Shown: positions 31,490-40,265, numbered from the stretch's first letter. The stretch is DNA of 43,343 nt from an archaeon (GCA_024399195.1 JAKSHW010000003.1:1-43343); one strand, 5' to 3'. Translations and numbers: made by a program. The notes: generated by a model not told the origin, from the sequence alone.

Positions 31490-31720
31490 TTGCAAGGTAC
31501 GAGCCATGCGGGAATCGATGACAAGACGTCTGTCATCGACATTTCTACTCGAATAACGTACCTCTGACAACGAACATCCCGGGGCTTGGATGCCCTTCTG
31601 GGACTGATTCGGTTTGTTTGAGTCCCAGAAGGGTATCGGGGATCAATGACCCCGGGGCGGGAGATACTGTCCCCGTTGGAACGAGAATAATCCCGCTTGG
31701 CCGGGCGGGTTCTTCACGTC
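31490..31720 (+). ncRNA. Candidate structured non-coding RNA
   Basis: No plausible ORF, but several strong stems: AGGTACG (31495-31501) with CGTACCT (31557-31563) closing a domain that holds the 9-bp stem 31515-31523/31531-31539; a 13-bp hairpin CCCTTCTGGGACT (31593-31605) with AGTCCCAGAAGGG (31621-31633); GGGG/CCCC near 31638-31653; and CCCGC/GCGGG near 31692-31709. It is preceded by a TATA box. I looked for RNase P and SRP RNA signature motifs and found none. Size about 230 bases. The boundaries are estimates, and part could instead be the 3' region of the convergent gene. The remainder of the 31211-31489 gap is AT-rich. Confidence 0.45.
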
Positions 31721-31726
31721 TCTATT

Positions 31727-32365
31727 TCAGAATATCGCAGGGCCCATTAACTGGAACACGACGATCATCAATACAAATCCCAATGAAACTCCTGCCACAA
31801 GCTGTGCCAACGTGTGTTTCCTGAGGACGTATCTTGCCCACCCTATGGGGAATAGGCAAAGTAGCAGTAACAACAGGAAGGGGCCGTACTGCATCGCCAG
31901 AGACATCACAGGCCCGACCATCCCTATCGCATGGAAACTGATCTTCCAATAAAGGCTGATTATGGTCATGAACATGGTACAGACAGCATATGCGGCCATC
32001 AGTACTGTTAGAACATGGGGAGCGTCAATAGCCGTTACAACGAAATATCCCATAATATAGAAGATGATACCCGCTATCGCAGGAACAGTCCTCTGCTTAC
32101 GGTCGGGGATATCCATGTTCGTTCCTTTCAGTTTAGCATAAGTCAAGATAACTGCCATCGGAAGGATTACCGTAAACAAGATGCAGATGAAGCTGCAGAT
32201 AGCAATCTTCACAGGATCTTCCAATGGAAGACTTAAAATTATGAACACGGGGATGGAGACAAATGTAGGCATCGATACCGTGGATATTGCATGGGCCACT
32301 TTCTCCTTTGCAGGAGAGACCTGTCCTGGAAACAGTTCATCGAATCCTGCATATGATTCTGACAT
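31727..32365 (-). CDS. PAP2-like integral membrane phosphatase homologue
   Basis: A 212-residue protein with about six hydrophobic helices. The polar loops resemble the PAP2 phosphatase motifs: PDRKQRTVPA (compare K-x6-R-P), KISFHAIGMVGP (compare PSGH, here SFHA) and ARYVLRKHTLAQLVAG (compare S-R-x5-H-x3-D, with Gln-Leu-Val-Ala-Gly in place of the final Asp motif). Lipid-phosphate or polyprenyl-phosphate hydrolysis is a reasonable guess, but motif decay leaves activity open. Its stop lies next to the candidate RNA end. Confidence 0.72.
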   Translation of the reverse strand: MSESYAGFDELFPGQVSPAKEKVAHAISTVSMPTFVSIPVFIILSLPLEDPVKIAICSFICILFTVILPMAVILTYAKLKGTNMDIPDRKQRTVPAIAGIIFYIMGYFVVTAIDAPHVLTVLMAAYAVCTMFMTIISLYWKISFHAIGMVGPVMSLAMQYGPFLLLLLLCLFPIGWARYVLRKHTLAQLVAGVSLGFVLMIVVFQLMGPAIF

Positions 32366-32453
32366 ACCTACCGCAATGCGATTCAGATATAATTTGTATC
32401 CCGAAAGAACAACATTTGGACAGGGTACATCTAGGTAACTAGTGAAAAAGCCC

Positions 32454-32475
32454 CCGGAGCATCTGAACGCTCCGG
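32454..32475 (-). terminator. Terminator of the TerB-PNPOx gene
   Basis: CCGGAGC (32454-32460) pairs with GCTCCGG (32469-32475). Read on the minus strand, the stem is followed by GGGGCTTTTTCAC, a T-run. Confidence 0.75.
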
Positions 32476-32495
32476 TAATAGGTTTGATCGGTCGA

Positions 32496-33362
32496 TCAGA
32501 AGAGTTTGATCTTAGTATTGTCGATCTTTACGATCTCCGCCGTATCTTTCTCCAGGGTGAAATAGGCCAAGGAACAGTTGTTGGATTTATAGGTCTCGTA
32601 AATCATTGGCAGAGCCTCTTTGAAAGCGTTCTCCAACTTTTCATCCTCTTTGAAGGATGCACATCCATCCCAGCGGAGGAACTCCCCTTCGATGTGGGCG
32701 AGTATCTCACAATGAGGATTGGCAGTAAGCTGTGCATATACGTCTTTAAAAGTTCCTACAGCGAAGTAGATTTTTCCTTCGAGAATGGTCTTGAATCCGA
32801 GTATACGCATTTTAGGCTGACCATCGCAGATAGTAGCCAAAGTAAAGGTACCTGCGCGGGTAAGGAACGAATCAATGGCTTCCATCGGAGTGATCTCGAT
32901 GTTCTCGGGTGCGATCAACTGACTGATGAAACGTTTCTCGCTCTCGGAAACTTTCCCATCCACTGCACATACCATCAGGGAGAATAGGATGAGGTCGTCC
33001 CTGAACTCGGGAGACAGGGGTTCGATTATACGAAGAACATTATCAACGTATCTTGAAAGGTCTTTGTCGTTCTTCATTCCGACCTCGTTGAAGAGAACGA
33101 CAGCCTGTTCATAGGTGGTAGACTGTCCGGCAATCATGTCGAACATAGGTTTGAGGAGCTCGTATTCTTTTTTAGAAAGGTTGTTGTCGGCAGCTACGGC
33201 TGCAAGGATGAAATCCAAGTAAATCGACAGGGCTTCAGCACCATCCTCTGCCAAGCCAGCAAGGGCGGTGATGATTTTTGCGGATTTCTCGTTGAAAAGT
33301 TTGGCAAAGATTTCAGAATCGAGTTTTTCCATTGAATTGCAGAGATCTTCGAAGCCACTCAT
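32496..33362 (-). CDS. TerB-like and pyridoxamine-oxidase-like (FMN split-barrel) fusion
   Basis: A 288-residue protein with two parts. Residues about 35-155 are helical and resemble TerB/tellurite-resistance domains (FILAAVAADNNLSKKE, ILFSLMVCAVDGKVSESEKR, two D/N-x-x-hydrophobic-S-x-x-E metal-type repeats). Residues about 160-288 match the pyridoxamine 5'-phosphate oxidase-like split barrel (ATICDGQPKMRILGF, IYFAVGTFKDVYAQLTANP), which binds FMN, F420 or haem in related families. I know of no described protein with this pairing, so the function is open; a redox or stress sensor is a guess. A TATA-like TGTATATTC about 20 bases upstream suggests a leaderless mRNA. Confidence 0.78.
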   Translation of the reverse strand: MSGFEDLCNSMEKLDSEIFAKLFNEKSAKIITALAGLAEDGAEALSIYLDFILAAVAADNNLSKKEYELLKPMFDMIAGQSTTYEQAVVLFNEVGMKNDKDLSRYVDNVLRIIEPLSPEFRDDLILFSLMVCAVDGKVSESEKRFISQLIAPENIEITPMEAIDSFLTRAGTFTLATICDGQPKMRILGFKTILEGKIYFAVGTFKDVYAQLTANPHCEILAHIEGEFLRWDGCASFKEDEKLENAFKEALPMIYETYKSNNCSLAYFTLEKDTAEIVKIDNTKIKLF

Positions 33363-33527
33363 GTCAATCAGTTAGAATATACATCCAACATTTATATATC
33401 TTGATGTGATTTTACATATATCGATATTAAAACTTTTTACTTCTTTAAATATTGTCACAGACAAATACACCGAAATGAACTATAGATCGCATTTCCTAAA
33501 GACTAAAGAATTAACATAAAAAGGAAA

Positions 33528-33547
33528 GGGGCGTCAGGAGACGCTCC
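33528..33547 (-). terminator. Terminator of the InlB-repeat transglutaminase gene
   Basis: GGGGCGTC (33528-33535) pairs with GACGCTCC (33540-33547) around AGGA, with one G-T pair. On the minus strand CTTTCCTTTTTATG follows. Confidence 0.75.
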
Positions 33548-33569
33548 GTTCCCGAAAGGGTTTATCGGT

Positions 33570-34895
33570 TCATCTAACGATCAGCATCTCGGCACTGTCG
33601 TAGCCTTCGGGAGACTCACCGACCCCGAAATCATCATTGGTCGTCTCGCAATAATAGTATTTCTTACCGCCGTTCTCGTAATAAGTTCCTCCGGGAACGT
33701 TTTCCAACGCCACTGAGGCCGCCGCATGTCCGGCATCCACATACTCCTCTCCTACGAACAGCAACAGGGCGGTATCGTAACCCATGCTTTTCATCAGAGC
33801 ACAGTACAGAATTGCAGAATCCTCACAATCCCCACGACCGTCGAACAGAGTCTCGTACGGGTACTTCCAATACTCTACCCCATGACAATAGTCTTCGTCC
33901 AACTCGTATGTGACACACTGTTGGACGAAATCCAGGACGAAATCTGCCCTCTGCAGATCGGTCATGTCCTTCGAAAGGCCCATGAGATAATCCGCCCAGC
34001 CCTTGACCGAATCCGATGCATAGTTAACGAATCCGAGACGGTCCTCAGTGGTCATAGGTGCACGGGGCCTGTCCGCTCCCAGATACTTGAAATACTCGTT
34101 GTAATCGGTGGTCCATGCCGCCGTATAGGTCTTCCTGTCATGTTTCCAGGAGAATTCCTTGATTACCTTCCCACCGAAATATTCCTTGAGGGACCCTAGA
34201 TATTCCGCATCAGGTCCATATCTCGTGACCCTGTATATCCCGGGACCGAGATTCATGTCAAGATAGGTCGTTCCGGTTTTCGAGAACACATAGTCACCGG
34301 TGAACCAATCGGTGACGATCCAGGTGTCGGCCTTGCTGTCGTTGTATTGAAGACGGTTTTCACCGGTATAGACGACGTTCTTGGTCTTTGCCACAAGGAC
34401 AGTATCCGTCTTCCCAGAAAGAGTGAAACTGGTTCTGTTGTTTACCAATTTTCCGTCAAGGTCGTACCATCCGGCGAAAGTGTATCCTTTCTCCACGGTA
34501 GCCTTCAAGGTGACCGTTTCCGAAGACCTGTGTGCACCGGCCCCGGTAACGGTGTCAATACCCGTCATGGTATACACGGTAACCTCGTATCCCTTCACGG
34601 TCTTCACTTTCAGTTCGGTGGGTTCCTGGACGAAGACGCTGTATTCCCTTTTATCCGAAAGGAGTTTTCCATCTTCGTCATACCATCCGGCGAATGCATA
34701 TCCGTCCTTGGTCTTGGCGTACAGATCGACATAGGTGTCCATGCCATAGAAACCGGGACCGTCCACATGGTCGATACCTTCGTCACCGGACACAGAGAGC
34801 TCTATTTCCTGTGAAAAATTATCTCCGAAGAAAAGGACTCCGGATCCTACGACCATGACCGCAATAACGGCCACGATAATTGTTCTGATATCCAT
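33570..34895 (-). CDS. Surface-anchored InlB-repeat and transglutaminase-like cysteine protease
   Basis: A 441-residue protein. An N-terminal membrane anchor at about 5-24 is followed by two InlB/Flg_new-type beta repeats, each with GYxFAGWYD (about 65-73 and 137-145) in ~70-residue units, a middle region, and a transglutaminase-like domain with Cys357 (GRGDCEDSA), His390 (DAGHAAAS) and Glu417 (YYCETTND). All three catalytic positions are intact, unlike the paralogue at 3627-4847. The repeats are typical of secreted, protein-binding surface proteins in gut microbes and Methanomassiliicoccales. The gene stands alone with its own terminator. The substrate is unknown. Confidence 0.83.
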   Translation of the reverse strand: MDIRTIIVAVIAVMVVGSGVLFFGDNFSQEIELSVSGDEGIDHVDGPGFYGMDTYVDLYAKTKDGYAFAGWYDEDGKLLSDKREYSVFVQEPTELKVKTVKGYEVTVYTMTGIDTVTGAGAHRSSETVTLKATVEKGYTFAGWYDLDGKLVNNRTSFTLSGKTDTVLVAKTKNVVYTGENRLQYNDSKADTWIVTDWFTGDYVFSKTGTTYLDMNLGPGIYRVTRYGPDAEYLGSLKEYFGGKVIKEFSWKHDRKTYTAAWTTDYNEYFKYLGADRPRAPMTTEDRLGFVNYASDSVKGWADYLMGLSKDMTDLQRADFVLDFVQQCVTYELDEDYCHGVEYWKYPYETLFDGRGDCEDSAILYCALMKSMGYDTALLLFVGEEYVDAGHAAASVALENVPGGTYYENGGKKYYYCETTNDDFGVGESPEGYDSAEMLIVR

Positions 34896-35124
34896 ACTAT
34901 CATGGACCTAAAGACCAAAATGGTATTTCAACACTGACCCAGGCTTTGACAATCCTGAACAAGCGGCATATCCCTGTTCCGATATTGACGTGGCCCCCAT
35001 GTACAAGAACGTACAGTGTAATGATCTAACCTTGTTGACATCCTCTGGCCTTGAATGAAACCTGATATTGCTAGCATGCCCTCCTGATTTTAAACAGAGG
35101 ATGCCGAAGTACTGTCTGGAAGAT

Positions 35125-36642
35125 TCACTTCTGAAGTATCAGGAGTATTTCCTTCGCCTTGGGATCCACAGCACCTAAAGGAACATCCCAATGTCCCGCT
35201 TGAACATAACGGGAATTTATTACTTCGAATCCGCATTCCGTAACCAACGAAGTTATCTCCTCAAGACTGTAACGTTTGTCACGTATCACATATTCTGCTG
35301 GAAGTGATTCGTCACTGTGGAACTGCTCTTTCCGGTAAACAAGTTTGGTTGTCGAGTCGATCGCATAATAATCCGGATCGAATACATTGCCGCTGGATTG
35401 CATCGTATCGCTAGGTGGGAGATTGAATAGGATCTGGGGATCGTCCTGTATATTGCCATAGTATTCTGGATGGACATTTGCCAAAGTCAGTTCGAAATTC
35501 ATGACTGAAATTGCCATCTTTCCTCCTTCGACCAAGGCATCGTAAAGATTGGTCAGAATCTGTCTGTTGTTATCGTCATCAGGGAAAGAACCGACAACGT
35601 CATAAAGACAGATCACCAGATCGTACTTGTTCCTTTCACCCAATCTACGTAGATCCCCTGTACGGAAATCTATAACTTTACCAGAAACAGGTTTCGATTT
35701 TGCAATTGCGATATTGTCCGAAGACATATCGATAGAAGTCAGAGATTTGGGATTCGCCATCTCGATCAATGCAAGTGAGTGTCTCCCTTGACCACATCCT
35801 GCATCCAGAATCGTTTTATCATCGAATCCTCCACACAGATTCTCCAACACCCTCAACTCTTTGGAAGAGTGCTTAGCCCATGGTTGAACGTCCATTTTCA
35901 TTCTACCATAAGCTTCTTTCAAACATTCTTCGGAAAATGAAATCAACTGAAGTAATTCTTTCTGAAAATCCTTATCAAATTCTTGATCACGGAAGGTAAA
36001 TGCAACCCATTCATGACCTGAGGGCAAAGTACCCAATAACCAGTTAGGGCCAAATTTACTCATTTTATCCGCATGCATCCCTTCACCATCAACAAAAAAT
36101 TTCGTATTTGCTATCGATTCAGATGGACTTATCTGCAAATCAGAGATATATGATATACTAGAACAGACCTTTCTTACAAATTCTTCATGTTTTTGTATTT
36201 CAACAGGCGATACATGACGAAGTGTAGTACGTTCTAAAGTCTTAATCGTAAATGGATTCGATGTCGCCAAACCCCAAGCAACATCATTGGAAAAACCCCA
36301 TATTGAGTGCAATAACTTACTACCTATTCCTTTTTCACGGTAATCTTTATGCACAACCAGCTGTAGAACCCAGGTATAGACGTCTTCGTCCATTATTTCA
36401 CGGATATAAAATGCCTGCCCTACCAATTTACCCCCATATTTTGCTAAAGCAACATGGTAACCTGGATGAACAAAATTCTTTCTATAGAAATTAGCAGACA
36501 TTTTCACATTTCTGCCAGCCTTACCTGTTGGTTCATCCTTGCTGTATTCACCGTAATTTTCCGAATAAAGCACGGAGCATTCCTGGAATTCTTCCTCGGT
36601 CAAGGATTCCGTTTTTTTCGAATAGTACTCGACCTGCATCAT
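35125..36642 (-). CDS. GNAT acetyltransferase fused to SAM-dependent methyltransferase
   Basis: A 505-residue fusion. Residues about 1-150 are GNAT-like, with LQLVVHKDYREKGIGSKLLH as the acetyl-CoA motif A (YREKGIGSK). Residues about 260-505 are a class I methyltransferase with motif I ILDAGCGQGRHSLAL, an acidic motif II SIDMSSDN and YDLVICLYDVVGSF. MM at 36642 and 36639 are the candidate starts; AAGG precedes the first. Its 5' half is clearly richer in A and T than the neighbours, which suggests acquisition from another source. It starts 7 bases after the PHP gene stop, so it is probably in that operon. It may modify one substrate twice, e.g. a peptide or small molecule. Confidence 0.84.
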   Translation of the reverse strand: MMQVEYYSKKTESLTEEEFQECSVLYSENYGEYSKDEPTGKAGRNVKMSANFYRKNFVHPGYHVALAKYGGKLVGQAFYIREIMDEDVYTWVLQLVVHKDYREKGIGSKLLHSIWGFSNDVAWGLATSNPFTIKTLERTTLRHVSPVEIQKHEEFVRKVCSSISYISDLQISPSESIANTKFFVDGEGMHADKMSKFGPNWLLGTLPSGHEWVAFTFRDQEFDKDFQKELLQLISFSEECLKEAYGRMKMDVQPWAKHSSKELRVLENLCGGFDDKTILDAGCGQGRHSLALIEMANPKSLTSIDMSSDNIAIAKSKPVSGKVIDFRTGDLRRLGERNKYDLVICLYDVVGSFPDDDNNRQILTNLYDALVEGGKMAISVMNFELTLANVHPEYYGNIQDDPQILFNLPPSDTMQSSGNVFDPDYYAIDSTTKLVYRKEQFHSDESLPAEYVIRDKRYSLEEITSLVTECGFEVINSRYVQAGHWDVPLGAVDPKAKEILLILQK

Positions 36643-36649
36643 ATTGCCT

Positions 36650-37306
36650 TCACATTTTCTTGAAACCACGGAACATCCATGCACCGATGGTCTTGAAACC
36701 ATAGCTCAAGGTTGCGATAAAATGTCTGGACTTGCTCTTTGGAACCGCCTTGTAGTCCATGATCGCCTTGACCGCATCCTGCCAGGTGACGATATCGTCG
36801 GGAAGGTCCACATACCCGTTACCGACAGGTGCAGGCGTATGTGCATCGCTCCCTGCACTGATCGGTTTCCCGATCTTTTTGGCCAACTTCATAGATTTGA
36901 CATTGGCACTGGGGATCGACTTAGCATTGCGTGCCTCGACCCCGTCGAAAGGATAGTTCAAAGTGTTTTTCTCCCCCAGACCTGACCACCATCTGTACGG
37001 ATGGGCGGCGAAAGCGTATCCTCCCGCCTCGTGGATGGCGTCTATGGTCTCTTGGATGCCGAGACCCTTGGGGATCTCACGGTCGATACCGAAAGCAAGT
37101 ATGTGACCTTCGGTCGAGGAAACCTCCTCGCCCGGGATCACGATGACCTTTCCATTGTCCTTCACGTCGAAGTATGCCTTGAAACTGTTGTGGTCCGTTA
37201 TGGCCACACAGCCGATACCCTCCTCGATGCATCTGTCGATGACCTGCTGGGGAGTGGTCTTCCCATCTTCGGAATAGTTCGTGTGGACATGGAGGTCTGC
37301 TTTCAT
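36650..37306 (-). CDS. PHP-domain metal-dependent phosphoesterase
   Basis: A 218-residue protein with the PHP-family metal ligands in order: DLHVHTNYSEDG (His6, His8), ITDHNSF, IPGEEVSSTEGHILAFG, AAHPYRW and AGSDAHTPA. Such small PHP proteins hydrolyse phosphate esters or nucleotides with Zn, Mn or Fe ions. The C-terminal 20 residues are basic and aromatic (YGFKTIGAWMFRGFKKM) and could contact a membrane. It overlaps the OB-fold gene by 4 bases, placing it in the metG-OB fold-PHP-GNAT/MTase transcription unit. Confidence 0.88.
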   Translation of the reverse strand: MKADLHVHTNYSEDGKTTPQQVIDRCIEEGIGCVAITDHNSFKAYFDVKDNGKVIVIPGEEVSSTEGHILAFGIDREIPKGLGIQETIDAIHEAGGYAFAAHPYRWWSGLGEKNTLNYPFDGVEARNAKSIPSANVKSMKLAKKIGKPISAGSDAHTPAPVGNGYVDLPDDIVTWQDAVKAIMDYKAVPKSKSRHFIATLSYGFKTIGAWMFRGFKKM

Positions 37307-37899
37307 AATGCAGGTGCACCGTCCATTATTTCACCGTCGACGGTCATCACACAACCGTTACCGTCGGTCAGTGCGATGGCTTTGTCCCCGTCAATGAGGG
37401 CTATGACGCGCTCAGGTGCGTCCTCGGGAAGTTCGATGTCCATTCCCATGAATTTTCCGTCCACGACCTTGGCGACCTTCATGGTGACCTTCTCGAGGTG
37501 TTTCATCTCGCATCTGAGCCCTTTGGACTCGAGACCGGACATAAAGAGGGTTCCGTTAGGTACGTCCTTGGAAGGCTCGAGAAGGAGGAGTTTGTCTCCA
37601 CCCATCTCGCGGTCCTCGGCGGCCATGAGCATACCGAAGGATTTCACTCCCTTGAAGTTGGCCGATTTGAGGTTGGAGACCACAAGGAGCCTCCTTCCCA
37701 TCATCTTGTCGTAAGGGTAGTCGGCCTTGATGTTGGTGACGATGGTACGGGGACCTTCCTCCTCTCCGAGGTCTACTTTCAGTACGTAGAGCCTCTCGGC
37801 TTCGGGGTGGTCGTTTACCTCCACGACGGTACCGAGGCGGAGCTCGATCCTCCTGAAATCGTCGAAAGGTTCTGCGGGTGCTGCGTTTGCATCTGCCAT
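37303..37899 (-). CDS. Stand-alone tRNA-binding OB-fold protein (EMAP II/Trbp111/Arc1p type)
   Basis: A 198-residue protein beginning MADANAAPAEP at 37899, with AGGAA about 5 bases upstream. The tRNA_bind OB-fold is seen in FRRIELRLGTVVEVNDHPEA, LYVLKVDLGEEEGPRTIV and NLKSANFKGVKSFGMLMAAE. It is clearly paralogous over its full length to the C-terminal ~190 residues of MetRS encoded immediately upstream (LRVGQVIKVEDHPDADKL, VSNLAPRPLRGVDSCGMLLAA). It probably helps MetRS or another synthetase capture tRNA. 32 bases separate it from metG. A longer open frame upstream is not used, as it overlaps metG. Confidence 0.88.
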   Translation of the reverse strand: MADANAAPAEPFDDFRRIELRLGTVVEVNDHPEAERLYVLKVDLGEEEGPRTIVTNIKADYPYDKMMGRRLLVVSNLKSANFKGVKSFGMLMAAEDREMGGDKLLLLEPSKDVPNGTLFMSGLESKGLRCEMKHLEKVTMKVAKVVDGKFMGMDIELPEDAPERVIALIDGDKAIALTDGNGCVMTVDGEIMDGAPAL

Positions 37900-37931
37900 A
37901 TTATTCCTGCCTACGTATGTTCCAATGGTAT

Positions 37932-40244
37932 TTATCTGACTCCCGCCCCGTCTTTGAGAGGACGGTCGACCATCGCAACGGTTCCGTTGCCATCGGTGAG
38001 TGCTTTCATACATTCTCCATCGAACACTGCAGCGATCTGTGCAGGGGCGTCCGAAGGGACGTCCTCGATACCCGCCTTCTCCCCGGTGACCTTCATGGTG
38101 ACGACGGAGAAGTGTTTCTTGTAGTCGATGGTTTCGGTGTTGTTCTCCAGACCGCAGTTGAAACGGGTGCCGACAGGCACGTCCTTGGAGGGCCTGAGGA
38201 GACATACGGTGTTTCCACCGAGGGCCTCGTCGTCCGCCGCGAGGAGCATTCCGCAGGAGTCCACGCCTCTGAGGGGCCTGGGAGCGAGGTTGCTTACAAC
38301 GATCGCCTTCCTGTCCTGCATCTCTTCGGGGGTGTAGAACGCCTTGAGACCTGCACAGATGGTACGGGGACCGGTCTCCTCTCCGAGGTCCACCGTGAGC
38401 TTGTAGAGCTTGTCCGCATCGGGATGGTCCTCGACCTTGATGACCTGTCCGACCCTGAGATCGAGCAGTCTGAACGCTCCGAAGGGACCTTCGGGAACCT
38501 TGAGCGCCTCGGCCTTCTTTTTCTTCTGGGGTTTCTCCTCGACCTTGACGTCCGCCTCAGGCTGGGAGAACACTTCGGGATAGAGCACCTTGATGTCTAT
38601 CTTACCGTAGACGGGGACGGGCTCTTTCATGAGCATTCCGACGGGGAGGCCGTTGTTGACCGCGGCGTATCCTGCGGACTCGATCGTTCCGGGAAGTCCG
38701 AGGAACGACCAGATCTTCTCGGAGGACCTGGGCATGAAGGGCCATGCCATGATGGCGAGGGCCTTGACGATGCGGAGGCAGTCGTGGAGCACCGCGCCGC
38801 ATGCGGCCTTGTCCTCTTTCACGAGCTTCCAGGGGGTGCAGGAGTTGAAGTACTCGTTACCGAAATGGGCGAGTGCCATGACGCTCTGCAGGGCCTTCTT
38901 GAAATCGCAGGTGGAAAGGAGGGCGGAGTACTCATCGAAGTACTTGACGATGGTCTCGGTGACCTTGGTGTCGGGTTCGGGGCATGCCGGGATCGCTCCG
39001 TAGTTCTTGTGGGTGAAGCTGAGGCACCTGTGGTAGTAGTTACCGAGGGCGGCGACGAGCTCGCTGTTGACCTTGGTCTCGAGATCGGCCCAGGAGAAGT
39101 CGGAATCATGGGTGTCGGGCATGACCATGGAGAGGTAGTACCTGATCTCCTCGGGATCGAACTTCTCGAGGACGTGTGCGATGTCACGGGGTATGTTCAC
39201 GGTGACGTCGGTACCGTTGCCCTTCCTGCTCTTGGAGAGCTTTCCGCCGTTGAACATGAGATACTCGTTGGCGGGGATGTCGTAGGGCATGTTGAAACCC
39301 TTCTCCATTCCCATCAGCATGGCGGGCCATATAATGGAGTGGAAGGGGATGTTGTCCTTTCCGATGAAGTAGTAGTGCCTGCAGTCGGGGTTCATCCAGA
39401 ACTCCTTCCAGTAATCGGGCTTGCCGATATCCCTCGCGTGGGCGATGGTGGTGCTGAGGTATCCGATGACGGCATCGAACCAGACGTAGATGACCTTGGA
39501 CTTCCACTCCTCCCCCTCTACGGGTATGGGCACTCCCCAGGACATGTCCCTGGTGATGGACCTGTCCTTGAGGCCGCCTTTGAGGAAGTTCTCGGTGAAG
39601 GACCTGACGTTGGACCTCCAATGGGTATTGGCCTTGAGGTTCTCGAGAAGAGGACCTTCGAACGCGGAGAGCTTCAGGGCGAACTGTTTGGAGGCCCTGA
39701 CCTCGGGGGTGCAGTTGCAACGGGTGCAGTGGGGCTGGAGGACGTCGCCGGGGACGAAAGTGGCACCGCAGCTGTCGCACTGGTCGGAACGTACATCGAC
39801 GGCACCGCACTTGGGGCAGATACCCTCGACGTACCTGTCGGGAAGGAACTTGGCGCAGGTTGGGCAGTAGTACTCGTCCTCGTCGAGGTCGTAGATGTAC
39901 CCGTTGTCCTTCAGGGTGTTGAACATCCACTGCGTGATCTCGAAATGGACGGGACTGTGGGTCTTGGAGTAAAGGGTGTACTCGATGCCCATGTCCTCGA
40001 TGGCCTTCTTGTTGATGTTGTGGTAACGGTCGGCGATGACCTCGGGGGTCACACCCTCCTTGTCGGCGGTGACGGTGATGGGGGTACCGTGCTGGTCGGA
40101 ACCTCCTACGACCCAGACCTCGTTTCCGAGCAGACGGTTGTATCTGCCGAATATGTCGGGGGGAAGCAGGGACCCCGCAACATGTCCCAGATGGATGGGA
40201 CCGTTGGCATAGGGCCATGCGATGTTGATAAGAACTTTAGCCAT
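37932..40244 (-). CDS. metG: Methionyl-tRNA synthetase with C-terminal tRNA-binding domain
   Basis: Charges tRNA-Met. The 770-residue enzyme has the HIGH motif as HLGH (18-21), the KMSKS motif as KLSKS (about 335), and a four-knuckle zinc insertion (CPTC, CPKCG, CDSCG, CTRC), so it is of the archaeal/eukaryal-like zinc type. A charged linker (VEEKPQKKKKAE, about 570-585) leads to the C-terminal OB-fold dimerisation and tRNA-binding domain. ATG 40244 is preceded by minus-strand TATA GTTTATATC at 40266-40274, giving a leaderless mRNA. Confidence 0.96.
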   Translation of the reverse strand: MAKVLINIAWPYANGPIHLGHVAGSLLPPDIFGRYNRLLGNEVWVVGGSDQHGTPITVTADKEGVTPEVIADRYHNINKKAIEDMGIEYTLYSKTHSPVHFEITQWMFNTLKDNGYIYDLDEDEYYCPTCAKFLPDRYVEGICPKCGAVDVRSDQCDSCGATFVPGDVLQPHCTRCNCTPEVRASKQFALKLSAFEGPLLENLKANTHWRSNVRSFTENFLKGGLKDRSITRDMSWGVPIPVEGEEWKSKVIYVWFDAVIGYLSTTIAHARDIGKPDYWKEFWMNPDCRHYYFIGKDNIPFHSIIWPAMLMGMEKGFNMPYDIPANEYLMFNGGKLSKSRKGNGTDVTVNIPRDIAHVLEKFDPEEIRYYLSMVMPDTHDSDFSWADLETKVNSELVAALGNYYHRCLSFTHKNYGAIPACPEPDTKVTETIVKYFDEYSALLSTCDFKKALQSVMALAHFGNEYFNSCTPWKLVKEDKAACGAVLHDCLRIVKALAIMAWPFMPRSSEKIWSFLGLPGTIESAGYAAVNNGLPVGMLMKEPVPVYGKIDIKVLYPEVFSQPEADVKVEEKPQKKKKAEALKVPEGPFGAFRLLDLRVGQVIKVEDHPDADKLYKLTVDLGEETGPRTICAGLKAFYTPEEMQDRKAIVVSNLAPRPLRGVDSCGMLLAADDEALGGNTVCLLRPSKDVPVGTRFNCGLENNTETIDYKKHFSVVTMKVTGEKAGIEDVPSDAPAQIAAVFDGECMKALTDGNGTVAMVDRPLKDGAGVR

Positions 40245-40265
40245 GGAAGAGGGATAGCATCAAAC

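Noticed and set aside
31490-31720. RNase P RNA or SRP RNA
   Set aside because: I looked for the GAGGAAAGTC-type core of RNase P RNA and the GGAA/GCAG helix 8 motifs of SRP RNA and found neither; the length is also short for SRP RNA.
34896-35124. Possible small gene or RNA between the InlB-repeat gene and the GNAT/MTase gene
   Set aside because: About 230 bases with no ORF of note, no strong hairpin and no tRNA-like fold. It probably holds only the minus-strand promoter of the downstream gene.
37303-38205. Extended N-terminus of the free OB-fold protein
   Set aside because: The extra 102 residues are a frame-shifted read of metG, Arg-rich and without domain. ATG 37899 has its own ribosome site.
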